Of a DNA stretch of 41,862 nucleotides, positions 25,936 to 34,997 are shown one piece after another. The position numbers and the translations under genes were made by a program. Source of the stretch: Bacteroidota bacterium. Its GTDB lineage: Bacteria > Bacteroidota > Bacteroidia > Sphingobacteriales > Sphingobacteriaceae. Under the pieces are notes generated by a model. The model was not told the DNA's origin, ran no database searches, and saw only the letters and a list, made by a program, of their open reading frames with translations. The stretch's first letter is position 1, and each line of letters starts with the position of its first letter. Where the stretch lies: the NCBI GenBank assembly GCA_013289045.1, contig JABDAU010000030.1:1-41862 (forward strand), given 5' to 3'.

Positions 25936-28455
25936 ATGCATTTTAACAAAATAACAGCCCGGATAACTCTAACTATTGTTGTGATATTCATTGTTGTTCC
26001 GTTAGTAATCGCGGGGAACAGGATTATGCCGGTGACGCGGGATTCAACCATAATCAAGAACGGAAAGATCTGTTTGACGCTTAATTACCAGAAGCGTGCA
26101 TGCATCAGTTCACTCATTGTGAACGGTCAGAAAGTAATTACGGGTAATGACGGTATTTTTACATCACTGCAGGTAGGGCAAACGCTATATTCCTCGCTTC
26201 ATTTAAAATCGCACCCGATAGTTACCAAAAACAAAGGCACTATAAAAGTACTTGGGATTGTTTATGGCGATAATAAATTGAGAATTACCGAGAATTGGAT
26301 CTTCAATACTTCCGGCCCATCTGTTAAGTGGCGCATTGAACGGACTTTGTCCCGCTCTATCGTAGCCGAAGAGACGGCTTCACCTGTTTTTAATTTTGAT
26401 AATATCAATACATGGGAAGGCGCTTACCAGGGTTATGGCGGCCTGGCGTGGTTTTATCTTTTTAATGAGAAATTATGCACCTATGGCGTTCATACGCGGT
26501 CGTCAAGCTTTTGGAACAGTAAAACAGGCAATGGCCTGAACATAACTGTAACTGCGCCCGGCAAACAGGTGGCGATGAAGTACACACGCGCTAACGACGA
26601 TAGGCTGTCGTATAGCATCAGCACGTCTGATAAAGAGTTGCTTCCCAAATCAGATAGTGGTACAAACCGCAGAAGGTTCATCAGGGGCCGGACAGACGTA
26701 TGGGCAGCGCAAAAAATAAAAGCGGTTAAAAGCAGCCAGACCATAACACTCAGCTATTTTGATTTTGATGAGAAATATGGCCGCGGTGATCTGAAAGGTA
26801 TAAATGGCTCGCAGGTTAGCGCGGTATTAAACACCATTGCAAGAATAGGGGTAATAGATTCACTGCATTTTGGCGGCAACAGCTGGCATACGCCTTATGG
26901 CCCGATCTGCCTGCATGAGCAGTACATAGCGCAAATGGGTCTGGCGATTAACGATCCGCAATATTTAAAAGGTTACCAAAGCTGTTTGGATTTTTACCGT
27001 GATCATGCTATTAAACCGGATGGCCGCGTTTATTCGCGCTGGGCTTATACCAATGAAGATGCCATGCCCGGTCAGTTTAACGAATACGGATTTTACGAAG
27101 CGCAATGGGGTATACTGATGGATTCAAATACCGACCTGGTTACAAATGTAGCTGAACTGTATGATCAGAACGGTGATATTAATTGGGTGAGGACACACCA
27201 GCTATCATGCGAAAAAGCATTGGACTGGCTCCTTAAAAGGGATAGCAACGGCAACGGCCTGGTTGAAATGATGACGGATAACAGTGCGCAAAAAAAGAGC
27301 AGCGACTGGATCGATATCATCTGGGCATCATACGAAAATGCTTTTGTTAATGCCAAGCTTTACCATGCACTGGTAAAATGGGCAGGCGTTGAAGCTCAGT
27401 TAGGCAATACTGAGAAGGCAAAGTATTACAATGATTTTGCAGCTAAACTTAAAGCAAGTTTTAACAAATCAATTAATAATGGTGGTTTTTGGGATGATGA
27501 GCAGAAGTGCTATGTGCATTGGCGGGATAAAGACGGCTCTATACACGGCCGCAACATGGTTACGCCGGTAAATTTTATGGCCATTGCTTATGGGATTTGC
27601 GATGACCCGGCACGTAAAAAAATGATCTTGGATACCATTGAAAAACAAATGGTAAAAGAGAACCTGTTCTTTTGGCCGATTGCGATGAGAACCTATGCCC
27701 CCGGTGAGGGTAATGATTGGCAATTCCCATTTCCGGCATACGAAAATGGCGACCTGTTTTTATCATGGGGCTCAATAGGGGTTGCAGCTTATGCGGATTA
27801 TGATCCTGCGCTGGCGTTGAAATATGTGAAAAATGTACTGAGGCAATACAGTAAGGATGGGCTAGCTTATCAGCGCTATGGCAGACTCAAACAGGATGGT
27901 TTAGGCGATGATATTTTGTCGGGAAATAGTTTGTCTATTGTGGGTTTATACCAGGCTATTTATGGCGTCAACCCGTTGTATAATCGGTTCTATCTCAATC
28001 CGCATCTTACAAAAGAATTGTTCGGTACCAAACTGAATTATACATTCAGGGGGCAGCGGTTAACCATACAGTTGGATAGTGATGATTACATGATCTCCAG
28101 CGGGAAATATAGGGTAGCTTCTGCGCGCAACTTTGGATTCAATGTTGTTCATGACCAATTAAATTATTTCGACAAAGACCAATCAAATCCTTCTTTGCAG
28201 ATTAGCTCAAAAGAGCCGTTAACATTACAGATAAAAAGCTGGGATAAACAAAAGATAGATTTTGTAGTTGTATGCCATCAGCAGCTTGAAGGCAAGCTGG
28301 ATTTTATTTGTCAATTGGCGCCTTCAGGTAGTTATTTGCTCAGTGTTAATGGGAAAGAATCGGGAATTGTGAAAACAGATATAAATGGAAGGATTACATT
28401 AACCACCCCAACCTTTGTGGATTCTGTAGGCATGTCACTGGTGAAACAAAAGTAA
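25936..28455 (+). CDS. Secreted (alpha/alpha)6-barrel glycosidase of uncertain family (839 aa)
   Basis: Probable glycoside hydrolase. There is an N-terminal hydrophobic segment (ITLTIVVIFIVVPLVIAG, ending near residue 27) consistent with a signal peptide. Residues about 30-300 are a beta-sandwich like the N-domain of six-hairpin glycosidases, and 300-690 form an (alpha/alpha)6 barrel with acidic stretches YTNEDAMPGQFNEYGFYEAQ, SDWIDIIW and FPFPAYENGDLF. A C-terminal beta domain completes it. The exact family is not clear to me; six-hairpin families such as GH78-, GH63- or GH94-like are candidates. A 92-bp gap with a small hairpin separates it from the rhamnosidase, so it may be read through or weakly separate. 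It converges with the EPS locus. Confidence 0.72.
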   Translation: MHFNKITARITLTIVVIFIVVPLVIAGNRIMPVTRDSTIIKNGKICLTLNYQKRACISSLIVNGQKVITGNDGIFTSLQVGQTLYSSLHLKSHPIVTKNKGTIKVLGIVYGDNKLRITENWIFNTSGPSVKWRIERTLSRSIVAEETASPVFNFDNINTWEGAYQGYGGLAWFYLFNEKLCTYGVHTRSSSFWNSKTGNGLNITVTAPGKQVAMKYTRANDDRLSYSISTSDKELLPKSDSGTNRRRFIRGRTDVWAAQKIKAVKSSQTITLSYFDFDEKYGRGDLKGINGSQVSAVLNTIARIGVIDSLHFGGNSWHTPYGPICLHEQYIAQMGLAINDPQYLKGYQSCLDFYRDHAIKPDGRVYSRWAYTNEDAMPGQFNEYGFYEAQWGILMDSNTDLVTNVAELYDQNGDINWVRTHQLSCEKALDWLLKRDSNGNGLVEMMTDNSAQKKSSDWIDIIWASYENAFVNAKLYHALVKWAGVEAQLGNTEKAKYYNDFAAKLKASFNKSINNGGFWDDEQKCYVHWRDKDGSIHGRNMVTPVNFMAIAYGICDDPARKKMILDTIEKQMVKENLFFWPIAMRTYAPGEGNDWQFPFPAYENGDLFLSWGSIGVAAYADYDPALALKYVKNVLRQYSKDGLAYQRYGRLKQDGLGDDILSGNSLSIVGLYQAIYGVNPLYNRFYLNPHLTKELFGTKLNYTFRGQRLTIQLDSDDYMISSGKYRVASARNFGFNVVHDQLNYFDKDQSNPSLQISSKEPLTLQIKSWDKQKIDFVVVCHQQLEGKLDFICQLAPSGSYLLSVNGKESGIVKTDINGRITLTTPTFVDSVGMSLVKQK

Positions 28456-28470
28456 CCGGCGATTTACGAA

Positions 28471-28502
28471 GTAGAATATTGAAAACTAAGTTTGTATTCT
28501 AC
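28471..28502. terminator. Bidirectional hairpin at the convergent junction with the EPS locus
   Basis: GTAGAATA (28471-28478) pairs perfectly with TATTCTAC (28495-28502); AAAC (28483-28486) and GTTT (28490-28493) extend it inside. It lies in the 62-bp gap between two converging genes. There is no long U-tract, so termination would be modest or the hairpin may protect the mRNA 3' ends. Confidence 0.5.
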
Positions 28503-28517
28503 AAATAACATGTTTCC

Positions 28518-29867
28518 TTATTTTCCTTTACCCTGAACCATCACTTTAACGGTTTTAAAGATGATATCTATATCAGAGTTGAAGCTGATATTTTGCAGGT
28601 ATAACAGATCATATTTGGTACGAATGCACATTTGATCGACATTCTCAGCATAGCCATAATGAACCTGGCCTATTGAAGTAATACCGGGTTTAAGATGCAG
28701 CAATTTTTTGTAACTGGGTGTTCTTTCGACTATTTGTTCTATAAAATGTTGCCTTTCCGGACGTGGGCCAACGATAGACATGTCGCCTTTTAATACGTTC
28801 CAAAATTGTGGCAATTCGTCGAGCCTCGTCTTTCTCATCACACGGCCCCATTTAGTAATGCGCGGATCGTTATCTTTTGAAAGCTGTGGGCCGAAGTGTT
28901 CTGCATTTACATGCATACTTCTGAACTTATATATGTAAAACGGCTTCTCGTTTTTACCAATCCTCTCCTGTTTGTAAAATGCAGGGCCTTTTGAAGTCAT
29001 TTTAGTTACTAAGTATAACATTACAAAAACCGGAAAGCCAGAGACCATCACAACTGAGGAAAACAGCAGATCAAAGCTTCTTTTGAACGCCCTGATCTTG
29101 AAGCTTATTTCGGGCGTAGAACTTAGCTGAATTACAGGAAGACGATGATAGTCGACTAATTTGGCGTAGTTGTTTTCAAGAAAAAGATCAGAAACTACTT
29201 TTATTTTTATTGAGTTTTCTTCTCCAAACAGGATCAGGTGTTCAATAAACTCAGTATTGATCGATTTGTAGCAAAGAAAAACTTCATCCGGTCTTTTTAA
29301 CAGGATAAGGTCTAACAGTTCCTGCATAGCCATTGCCAAAACCTGGCTTTCAGAAACAAAGCCCAGTAGGTCGTAACCGTATTCCGGATGATTTGAAAAA
29401 GAATTGATCAAACGGTCGCTGATGTTTTTATCACCTATGATCATAACCTCGCGGTGATTGTATCCGATTTTACGGAAGTAATCAAGCGAAAAGAATATTA
29501 ACGATCTGTAAAGAATGATAAATACGCTATATAAAGTATAACAGAACAAAACCTCAGACCGCGAAATGTTAGCGATCTTGCCAAAGTACACTATGCTAAA
29601 AAACAGCAAAAGGTGGTAAGATAGCGTAATGAAAAACGTGTTTATACTCTTGGTTAAAACTAATGGGCGGTGCACCTCAAAGTTTTTGGTAACCAACGAC
29701 ATTGCAGACCATGTGATATTAATTAATAGTAAAAAAATAACAGATGGCGTTTGCAGAACAAGTGTGCCGAATACCCTGAAATGCGCACAGAAAAATGCGA
29801 TGTTAAGTAAGAATAAATCGGAAAGAAATATGGAAAGCGGGAGATGTTTTGAGTAGCGTTTTGACAT
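28518..29867 (-). CDS. Polyprenyl-phosphate sugar-1-phosphate transferase, WcaJ-like (449 aa)
   Basis: It initiates the polysaccharide repeat unit by moving a sugar-1-phosphate from a UDP-sugar to undecaprenyl phosphate in the inner membrane. The N-terminus has about four to five membrane helices, then a Rossmann-like middle region (VMIIGDKN...), a further membrane segment near residue 280, and the catalytic domain with FYKQERIGKNEKPFYIYKFR, RKTRLDELPQFWNVLKGDMS and IVGPRPE. This is the full WcaJ/PssY-type layout. A TTG six codons upstream (29885) could extend the frame, but it lies within a good -7 promoter element, so the ATG at 29867 is chosen. It is the last gene of the EPS locus, after a 120-bp gap. 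Confidence 0.92.
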   Translation of the reverse strand: MSKRYSKHLPLSIFLSDLFLLNIAFFCAHFRVFGTLVLQTPSVIFLLLINITWSAMSLVTKNFEVHRPLVLTKSINTFFITLSYHLLLFFSIVYFGKIANISRSEVLFCYTLYSVFIILYRSLIFFSLDYFRKIGYNHREVMIIGDKNISDRLINSFSNHPEYGYDLLGFVSESQVLAMAMQELLDLILLKRPDEVFLCYKSINTEFIEHLILFGEENSIKIKVVSDLFLENNYAKLVDYHRLPVIQLSSTPEISFKIRAFKRSFDLLFSSVVMVSGFPVFVMLYLVTKMTSKGPAFYKQERIGKNEKPFYIYKFRSMHVNAEHFGPQLSKDNDPRITKWGRVMRKTRLDELPQFWNVLKGDMSIVGPRPERQHFIEQIVERTPSYKKLLHLKPGITSIGQVHYGYAENVDQMCIRTKYDLLYLQNISFNSDIDIIFKTVKVMVQGKGK

Positions 29868-29882
29868 AGGATCTAAGTTCTG

Positions 29883-29890
29883 CAAAGCTA
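29883..29890 (-). promoter_or_regulatory. -7 promoter element upstream of the sugar transferase
   Basis: On the minus strand this reads TAGCTTTG, an exact match to the Bacteroidota TAnnTTTG element, 15 bp before the ATG at 29867. The -33 position has TTT rather than TTG, so the promoter may be moderate. It would give the priming transferase a short leader and partly independent expression. Confidence 0.4.
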
Positions 29891-29987
29891 CTGATTAACA
29901 TTGAATAAAAAATGTTAATTTATAGTGCATTTGTTAAATTATTGTAACTTTTTATTTACAATATGGCAAATTTCGCTCCACTTTTTT

Positions 29988-31109
29988 TCAAATTTGATCA
30001 GTTTGTTTTTTTGATAAAATTTGTGAAATATATGAACTTAAAGATTGCTTAAAACGCTCGGTAGAGAATAATTGGGCATGATTTGCAATTTCTTCAAAAT
30101 TAAATTTTGTGGCATTTAATTCAAATTTTTTAACGGCGTCTATTATTGCGTTCGCTGACTGTTCAGAAAAATAAACACCCGTCTTGTTTTCCAGTACAGT
30201 TTCAAGTACACCTCCTTTTCCATAAGCAATTACAGGGGTTCCGCAAGCTTGTGCTTCTACAGGCAGCATGCCAAAGTCTTCCTCGGCCGCAAAAACAAAA
30301 GCTTTGCAATTAGATAGATATTGTTTGAGAATTTCAAAAGGCTGATAGCCCATTAAAACAACATTTTTACCGGCCATCTTACTTATCTTTTTAAAGTCAG
30401 GGCCGTCACCTATTACTACCAATTTTTTGTCGGGCATGTTGTTAAATGCTTCAACAATAAGGTCTATTTTTTTGTAAGGCACCATGCGGGAGCAGGTGAA
30501 ATAAAAATCTTCCCTGTCTAAACTCACCCCGAAATCCTGTACCGCAACATTGGGATATATGGTTACGCTATCGCGGTTATATACCTTCCTGATGCGTTTG
30601 CCGATATAGTTGGAATTTGATATAAAGTAATCGACCCGGTTAATGCTGCTCACATCCCATTGCCTGATACGGTGTAGTACAAGCTTTGCAATAAAGCCCT
30701 TAAGGCCGGTCTCAAGTCCCGACTCTTTGATGTACTGATGATACAGGTCCCAGGCGTAACGCATAGGCGAATGGCAATAACATATATGCACCTGCCCGGA
30801 ATGCGTTAATACGCCCTTCGCTACAGCGTGTGAGGAGGAAATAATAAGATCGTAAGATGAAAGATCGAACTGTTCGATAGCCAGCGGGAAAAGCGGCAGG
30901 TAATTCCTGTACTTTGTTTTGGCAAAAGGCAGCTTTTGGATAAATGATGTGGTGACCTTATGCCCTTGCAGCCCTAAGCTGGTAATGGTTTCATCACGGG
31001 CTACCAAGGTGTATATATCAGCGTCAGGATATAAGGAGGCTATCTCTTTAAAAACATATTCTGAGCCGCCTATTACGGTCAGCCATTCCTGGATTAATGC
31101 AACTTTCAA
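29988..31109 (-). CDS. Glycosyltransferase family 4 (373 aa)
   Basis: Probable GT-B retaining glycosyltransferase that adds a sugar to the lipid-linked repeat unit on the cytoplasmic face. The N-terminus KVALIQEWLTVIGGSEYVFK is typical of GT4 acceptor domains, and the C-terminal half holds the donor-site block EEDFGMLPVEAQACGTPVIA with the E-x7-E pattern, preceded by a YFTCSRMVPYKKID strand. The start is a TTG whose last bases overlap the TGA of the acetyltransferase gene (4-bp overlap). No ATG in frame would keep the conserved N-terminus, so the TTG start is well supported. Sugar specificity is unknown. Confidence 0.9.
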   Translation of the reverse strand: MKVALIQEWLTVIGGSEYVFKEIASLYPDADIYTLVARDETITSLGLQGHKVTTSFIQKLPFAKTKYRNYLPLFPLAIEQFDLSSYDLIISSSHAVAKGVLTHSGQVHICYCHSPMRYAWDLYHQYIKESGLETGLKGFIAKLVLHRIRQWDVSSINRVDYFISNSNYIGKRIRKVYNRDSVTIYPNVAVQDFGVSLDREDFYFTCSRMVPYKKIDLIVEAFNNMPDKKLVVIGDGPDFKKISKMAGKNVVLMGYQPFEILKQYLSNCKAFVFAAEEDFGMLPVEAQACGTPVIAYGKGGVLETVLENKTGVYFSEQSANAIIDAVKKFELNATKFNFEEIANHAQLFSTERFKQSLSSYISQILSKKQTDQI

Positions 31110-31645
31110 TTCGAGTTTTTATTTATAATGACAAAGTGATCTGCAGGAAGTTTGCAAATACTATTTGATGGTATGTTTTGACTGATAACGCAATTTGCCC
31201 CAATGATACTGTTTTCGCCAATTGTTACCTTACCAATAATGGTTGCCCCGGTGCAAATTATACAATCCTTCCCGATTTTAGGAAAACCATCCGTTAGGCT
31301 GATAACAGGCCCGATCCCCCGCCTTCCCAGGGTAACCCCGTGAAACAGGATAGCGTTTGTATCGATATATACGCCGGATCCGATTACCAGCCCAACGCCG
31401 TGAACTATCACTATACCGCCGCTCAGCGTAGCTTTATAATCAATATCAATGGCATAAATTATCTGTATGAACCGGGTAAAGATCATGGGCAAAAGAGGTA
31501 TTCTCCACCTGTAAAGCAAGTTTGAGATACGATACATAAACAATGCATGAAACCCCCTGTTAAAGAAGAATATCACCAGCTTATTTGCCAACGAAAAGCG
31601 GTTGGCAGCCTTTATATCATCAGTTATTTCCCTGTAAAGTTTCAT
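31106..31645 (-). CDS. Hexapeptide-repeat acetyltransferase, serine acetyltransferase-like (179 aa)
   Basis: Probable acyl-CoA-dependent O-acetyltransferase modifying the polysaccharide or a sugar intermediate. It has a helical, membrane-leaning N-terminus (about 20-60) and then a left-handed beta-helix with hexapeptide repeats: GGIVIVHGVGLVIGSGVYI, ILFHGVTLGRRG, CIICTGATIIGKVTIGENSI and IGANCVIS. The HG...GVTLG part resembles serine acetyltransferases, but the N-terminal CysE domain is absent and the context is polysaccharide synthesis, so a WcaB/WcaF-like role is preferred over cysteine synthesis. The start overlaps the upstream GT4 gene by 26 bp and the stop overlaps the next by 4 bp. Confidence 0.88.
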   Translation of the reverse strand: MKLYREITDDIKAANRFSLANKLVIFFFNRGFHALFMYRISNLLYRWRIPLLPMIFTRFIQIIYAIDIDYKATLSGGIVIVHGVGLVIGSGVYIDTNAILFHGVTLGRRGIGPVISLTDGFPKIGKDCIICTGATIIGKVTIGENSIIGANCVISQNIPSNSICKLPADHFVIINKNSN

Positions 31646-32675
31646 TAATAATATCGAGGGTTTTTTTTGCCGAAACAGCCCAGCTGAACCTTTTTACATT
31701 TTCTATTCCGTTTGCAGCCAATGTTTCTGCAAGCGTGTTGTTATCCAATAATTGCTGTATGCCGGCCCCTATGTCGTTAACATTGTAAGGATCTACGTAT
31801 ATCGCCGCGTTACCGCAAATTTCCTGGTGCACAGGTATATTTGAAGCAATTACCGGACAATGCATTGCCATCGCCTCAACCAGGGGCAGGCCAAAGCCTT
31901 CATACAGGCTTACGTATACAAATGCCCGTGCAAATTGCATTAATTCGGCCAGTTCATTATCAGGAACATAGCCTTTTATCACAATGTTTTCGGCAAGTTC
32001 AGCTTTGTTAAAGTCATGACTGAACGTTTTGGTGTTACCTAAGCCAACAATAACCAGTTTAACATCCCCATTAAGCTGCTTAGAAGCTTCTATAAGGCGG
32101 CCGAGATTTTTGCGTGGCTCCAGTGAAGATACGGTTAATATATAGGGCTTGCGGGCTATATTTTGCGGTTGATCGTGACTGTTTAAATAGGATGCATTAT
32201 ATACAACAGCAATTTTATCCACATCAATTTTTAAATATTTTACAATGTCGTTTTTTGATGAATTGCTTACCGTAATTATTTTGCGGCTGCTGGCTGCAAT
32301 ATGCGGTATGAGAAAATTATACCACCTGTAAAATTTTTTTGAGAACCATGCCGGATTTACTTTATACGACATGTCATGTATGGTTACTATTTGTCTGGAA
32401 TAGTATAAAATACCCGTATTGCAAAAGTTAACCAGCAGCGGTTTATGCTTTGATCTTAAATATTTGCGCAGATCTATTTGTTCCCACGTAGTTCCGGTAC
32501 GTTTGCCAATTATTACCACGCCTAATTCTGCTGCCAGCGCTTCATCCAGGATATTGTGGGGAGAAACAAACAGGATGTCGTCAGAAAGCTTTTTTAATTG
32601 CTTTGATAGCTCAATGGCGAAGCGTTGAACACCGGTTACTTTTTGTGTAAGAAATCTGGCATTGATGATGATCAT
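31620..32675 (-). CDS. Glycosyltransferase family 4 (351 aa)
   Basis: Probable cytoplasmic-face glycosyltransferase of the GT-B fold. Features seen are a GVQRFAIELSKQL acceptor-side motif near residue 14, ILTVSSLEPRKNLGRLIEA in the linker to the donor domain, and YEGFGLPLVEAMAMHCPVIA followed by CGNAAIYVDP, the standard GT4 nucleotide-sugar site (related to mannosyltransferase WbaZ-like proteins). Length is normal. It lies 24 bp after the polymerase gene and overlaps the acetyltransferase gene by 26 bp. The sugar and linkage cannot be read from the sequence. Confidence 0.92.
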   Translation of the reverse strand: MIIINARFLTQKVTGVQRFAIELSKQLKKLSDDILFVSPHNILDEALAAELGVVIIGKRTGTTWEQIDLRKYLRSKHKPLLVNFCNTGILYYSRQIVTIHDMSYKVNPAWFSKKFYRWYNFLIPHIAASSRKIITVSNSSKNDIVKYLKIDVDKIAVVYNASYLNSHDQPQNIARKPYILTVSSLEPRKNLGRLIEASKQLNGDVKLVIVGLGNTKTFSHDFNKAELAENIVIKGYVPDNELAELMQFARAFVYVSLYEGFGLPLVEAMAMHCPVIASNIPVHQEICGNAAIYVDPYNVNDIGAGIQQLLDNNTLAETLAANGIENVKRFSWAVSAKKTLDIINETLQGNN

Positions 32676-32699
32676 TTGTAAACTATTTGCTGTTTTCTG

Positions 32700-33959
32700 C
32701 TATCGTAACCTAAACCTGTAAACATAAAACATAAGTACAATAAAAGGTGGAAGCGCATATATAGATAAGGTATAAAAGGACGATAGCTGATCAAGTAACG
32801 TAATAAATATCACTATAAGTACTGTAGCTGTTAATATAGATTTATGCTGGGTTATCCAATACTTTAAATGTTTTAACAATACGCCCTTTATAAGCCCTGA
32901 TAGGAACGAGAAAATTATTACACCTGCCCATTGAAAAGATACATAACCCCAGACGGGCCCTGGTAATCGCAAGCCTCCTGAAATAAGTTCCGAAATGTCT
33001 ACGCCGGGGTTAATTACCCGCAACGTATATACCGAGGAGTTCCATTTATAGTGACTGGGCACGAATCCCCCGAAAACCGTCCGGCCATAGGTCCATTCAG
33101 GATTTGCTTTAAAAAATGTCATGAAATTAAGCTGATCGTATACGTCATTTGTTCCTCCGGCCATTATACGCCAGATCACATGATCATCATGACCCAATGT
33201 AGCACTAACATCCTCAAGATTTCTTACGCCTATTATATAATAAAATGCGGAGCTTAACACATAGATGAATATTGTTAAAACTATTAGTACAGTAAATGAC
33301 GAACGGCTTTTAAACGACATTACGATCATAATGCCAAATAGTACGCCTGTAAACGCCGGGCCGCGTGATAATGACATCATCATTAATACAACAGCGACAA
33401 TTGTGGCCAGTAAATAGAATATTTTACTTTTATTCTTGTACCATATCATTATTGATATAGGGGTTATGCTGCTCAGAATTAAGAACGACGACAAGTATAC
33501 AATTGATGTGTAAAACGGCACCTGGTAAGGCCCCCTAAAAAATTTTGCAGCCACCGGATCAGCAGCGAACATGGGCACAAATCCCATCATTAAATAGCCC
33601 AGTATCATACAGGGGATACCAAGGCATAAAAGTATACGGGTTATTTTTGTTACGTGAGCCTCATAGTCGGCGGCAGATAGTACATCAAACGTAAAATTTG
33701 TCTTCCTGGGCTTTAGCTTAAAGCCCAATATCAAGCCTGCCAGGTAAAAAATTGTCCCGACAAATAATATTTTGACGTACAGATCTACTACATCATCGGG
33801 AAAATCGTCCTGCATGTTAATGATAAGGGCAGGTATAAAATAGGCGAGAACAACAAAGCCTACGTTTAGGTGCGTAGGGATGTTATACCGGCTTGGCCAA
33901 ACCAGGTACCCACCTATTGAAAGGATTGTTAACGATATGAAAATGATCCAGCCTGCCAT
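32700..33959 (-). CDS. O-antigen/EPS polymerase, Wzy-like (419 aa)
   Basis: Probable polymerase that joins lipid-linked repeat units on the periplasmic side of the inner membrane. The protein is almost entirely hydrophobic with roughly ten to twelve membrane helices and one larger polar loop around residues 240-330 (containing GRTVFGGFVPSHYKW), as expected for Wzy/oligosaccharide repeat-unit polymerases. SLSRGPAFTG near 195-205 is a typical cytoplasmic-edge motif of such polymerases. Wzy proteins vary greatly in sequence, so the call rests on topology, that motif and position. It begins directly at the stop of the GT2 gene with no gap and is followed by GT4. Confidence 0.82.
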   Translation of the reverse strand: MAGWIIFISLTILSIGGYLVWPSRYNIPTHLNVGFVVLAYFIPALIINMQDDFPDDVVDLYVKILFVGTIFYLAGLILGFKLKPRKTNFTFDVLSAADYEAHVTKITRILLCLGIPCMILGYLMMGFVPMFAADPVAAKFFRGPYQVPFYTSIVYLSSFLILSSITPISIMIWYKNKSKIFYLLATIVAVVLMMMSLSRGPAFTGVLFGIMIVMSFKSRSSFTVLIVLTIFIYVLSSAFYYIIGVRNLEDVSATLGHDDHVIWRIMAGGTNDVYDQLNFMTFFKANPEWTYGRTVFGGFVPSHYKWNSSVYTLRVINPGVDISELISGGLRLPGPVWGYVSFQWAGVIIFSFLSGLIKGVLLKHLKYWITQHKSILTATVLIVIFITLLDQLSSFYTLSIYALPPFIVLMFYVYRFRLR

Positions 33960-34997
33960 TTAACTATTAAACCGACTTTGTTTTTTAGTAAACAAAACAT
34001 TAAAAACACCAATTGACGCCTTTTTAACCAGTGCTGTATTGCCACGCAAAATACGTTTAACCAACGCAAACACAACCCCTGCCAATACAGATGGTAAACA
34101 CCACTTATACCACTGCTTAGTAAACTTTACCCGGTTTATAATCGAATAATATTCAGCCAGGCTTGTATCTTTTTTTTGTCCGCTTTTATCAATAATTGAC
34201 GTACCCTCCTTGTGATAAACGACTGCGTTGGGTTGCAAAGCGCAACTATAAGCATAGTTTTTCGCCCTTAAAAACCAATCGAGCTCCTCGTAATACAAAA
34301 AATAGTTTTCGTCCATCAACCCAACCTCATCCAAAAATTGCCTGTGCATGAATATGGACGCGCCCACTATGTAATTATCATCGCCAAAAGTAAAGCTATC
34401 ATATTGGCCGTTATCAACTTCACCTTCGCCCACATGGTAGGTACTTCCCATCCAGCGGTTATATCTCCCGGCTACTGCCTGCAAGATGTTTGGCTTATAA
34501 TAGAACATTAATTTGCTGCCCACAACCACACGCGGCCCCTTTGCATTGGAAAAAACGACTAACTGTTCAAGACTATCCTTAGCTATAACCGTATCATTAT
34601 TTAATATCCATATTAACGAATCTTCGGCGCCGGTATGCATTATATGTTTTAACGCTAAATTGTTGGCTGCTGCAAAACCACGATTTGTTGTTTTTACCAG
34701 GATAACTTTTTCATCAGAAATAGTAGCGGCTCCCTCCGACAAATCTTTTTCAGTAATAAAAGTATGTGATACAGGTTTACTTACTAAAGGATATACTAAT
34801 TGCGAATATGCCGTTTCAATATTTTCCCGGCCATTGTTCATCCAATTTAACAATTGTGTTACTGAGGTATCATCGGGAGAATTATCGACCACAAACACCT
34901 GGAAATTTGAATAGCCGGATTTTAAAATGCTTTCCAGGCATTCGATGGTATCGGTATGCCGCTTATAATTAATCAATATGATGTAAACCTTATTCAT
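33960..34997 (-). CDS. Glycosyltransferase family 2 (345 aa)
   Basis: Probable inverting GT-A transferase. The N-terminus VYIILINYKRHTDTIECLESI is the classical GT2 start, VFVVDNSPDDTS follows, and LIWILNNDTVIAKDSL carries the D-x-D-like acidic motif. Later YFLYYEELDWFLRAK is the acceptor/base region seen in rhamnosyl- and related GT2 enzymes, and a hydrophobic stretch near the C-terminus may anchor it to the membrane. There is an insertion of about 45 residues after the VDN motif compared with short GT2 enzymes. It overlaps the preceding fusion gene by 8 bp and abuts the polymerase gene. Confidence 0.9.
   Translation of the reverse strand: MNKVYIILINYKRHTDTIECLESILKSGYSNFQVFVVDNSPDDTSVTQLLNWMNNGRENIETAYSQLVYPLVSKPVSHTFITEKDLSEGAATISDEKVILVKTTNRGFAAANNLALKHIMHTGAEDSLIWILNNDTVIAKDSLEQLVVFSNAKGPRVVVGSKLMFYYKPNILQAVAGRYNRWMGSTYHVGEGEVDNGQYDSFTFGDDNYIVGASIFMHRQFLDEVGLMDENYFLYYEELDWFLRAKNYAYSCALQPNAVVYHKEGTSIIDKSGQKKDTSLAEYYSIINRVKFTKQWYKWCLPSVLAGVVFALVKRILRGNTALVKKASIGVFNVLFTKKQSRFNS

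Noticed and set aside
29868..29885. TTG start extending the sugar transferase by six residues
   Set aside because: The codon lies inside the TAnnTTTG promoter element, and an ATG follows 18 bp later immediately before the hydrophobic N-terminal region.
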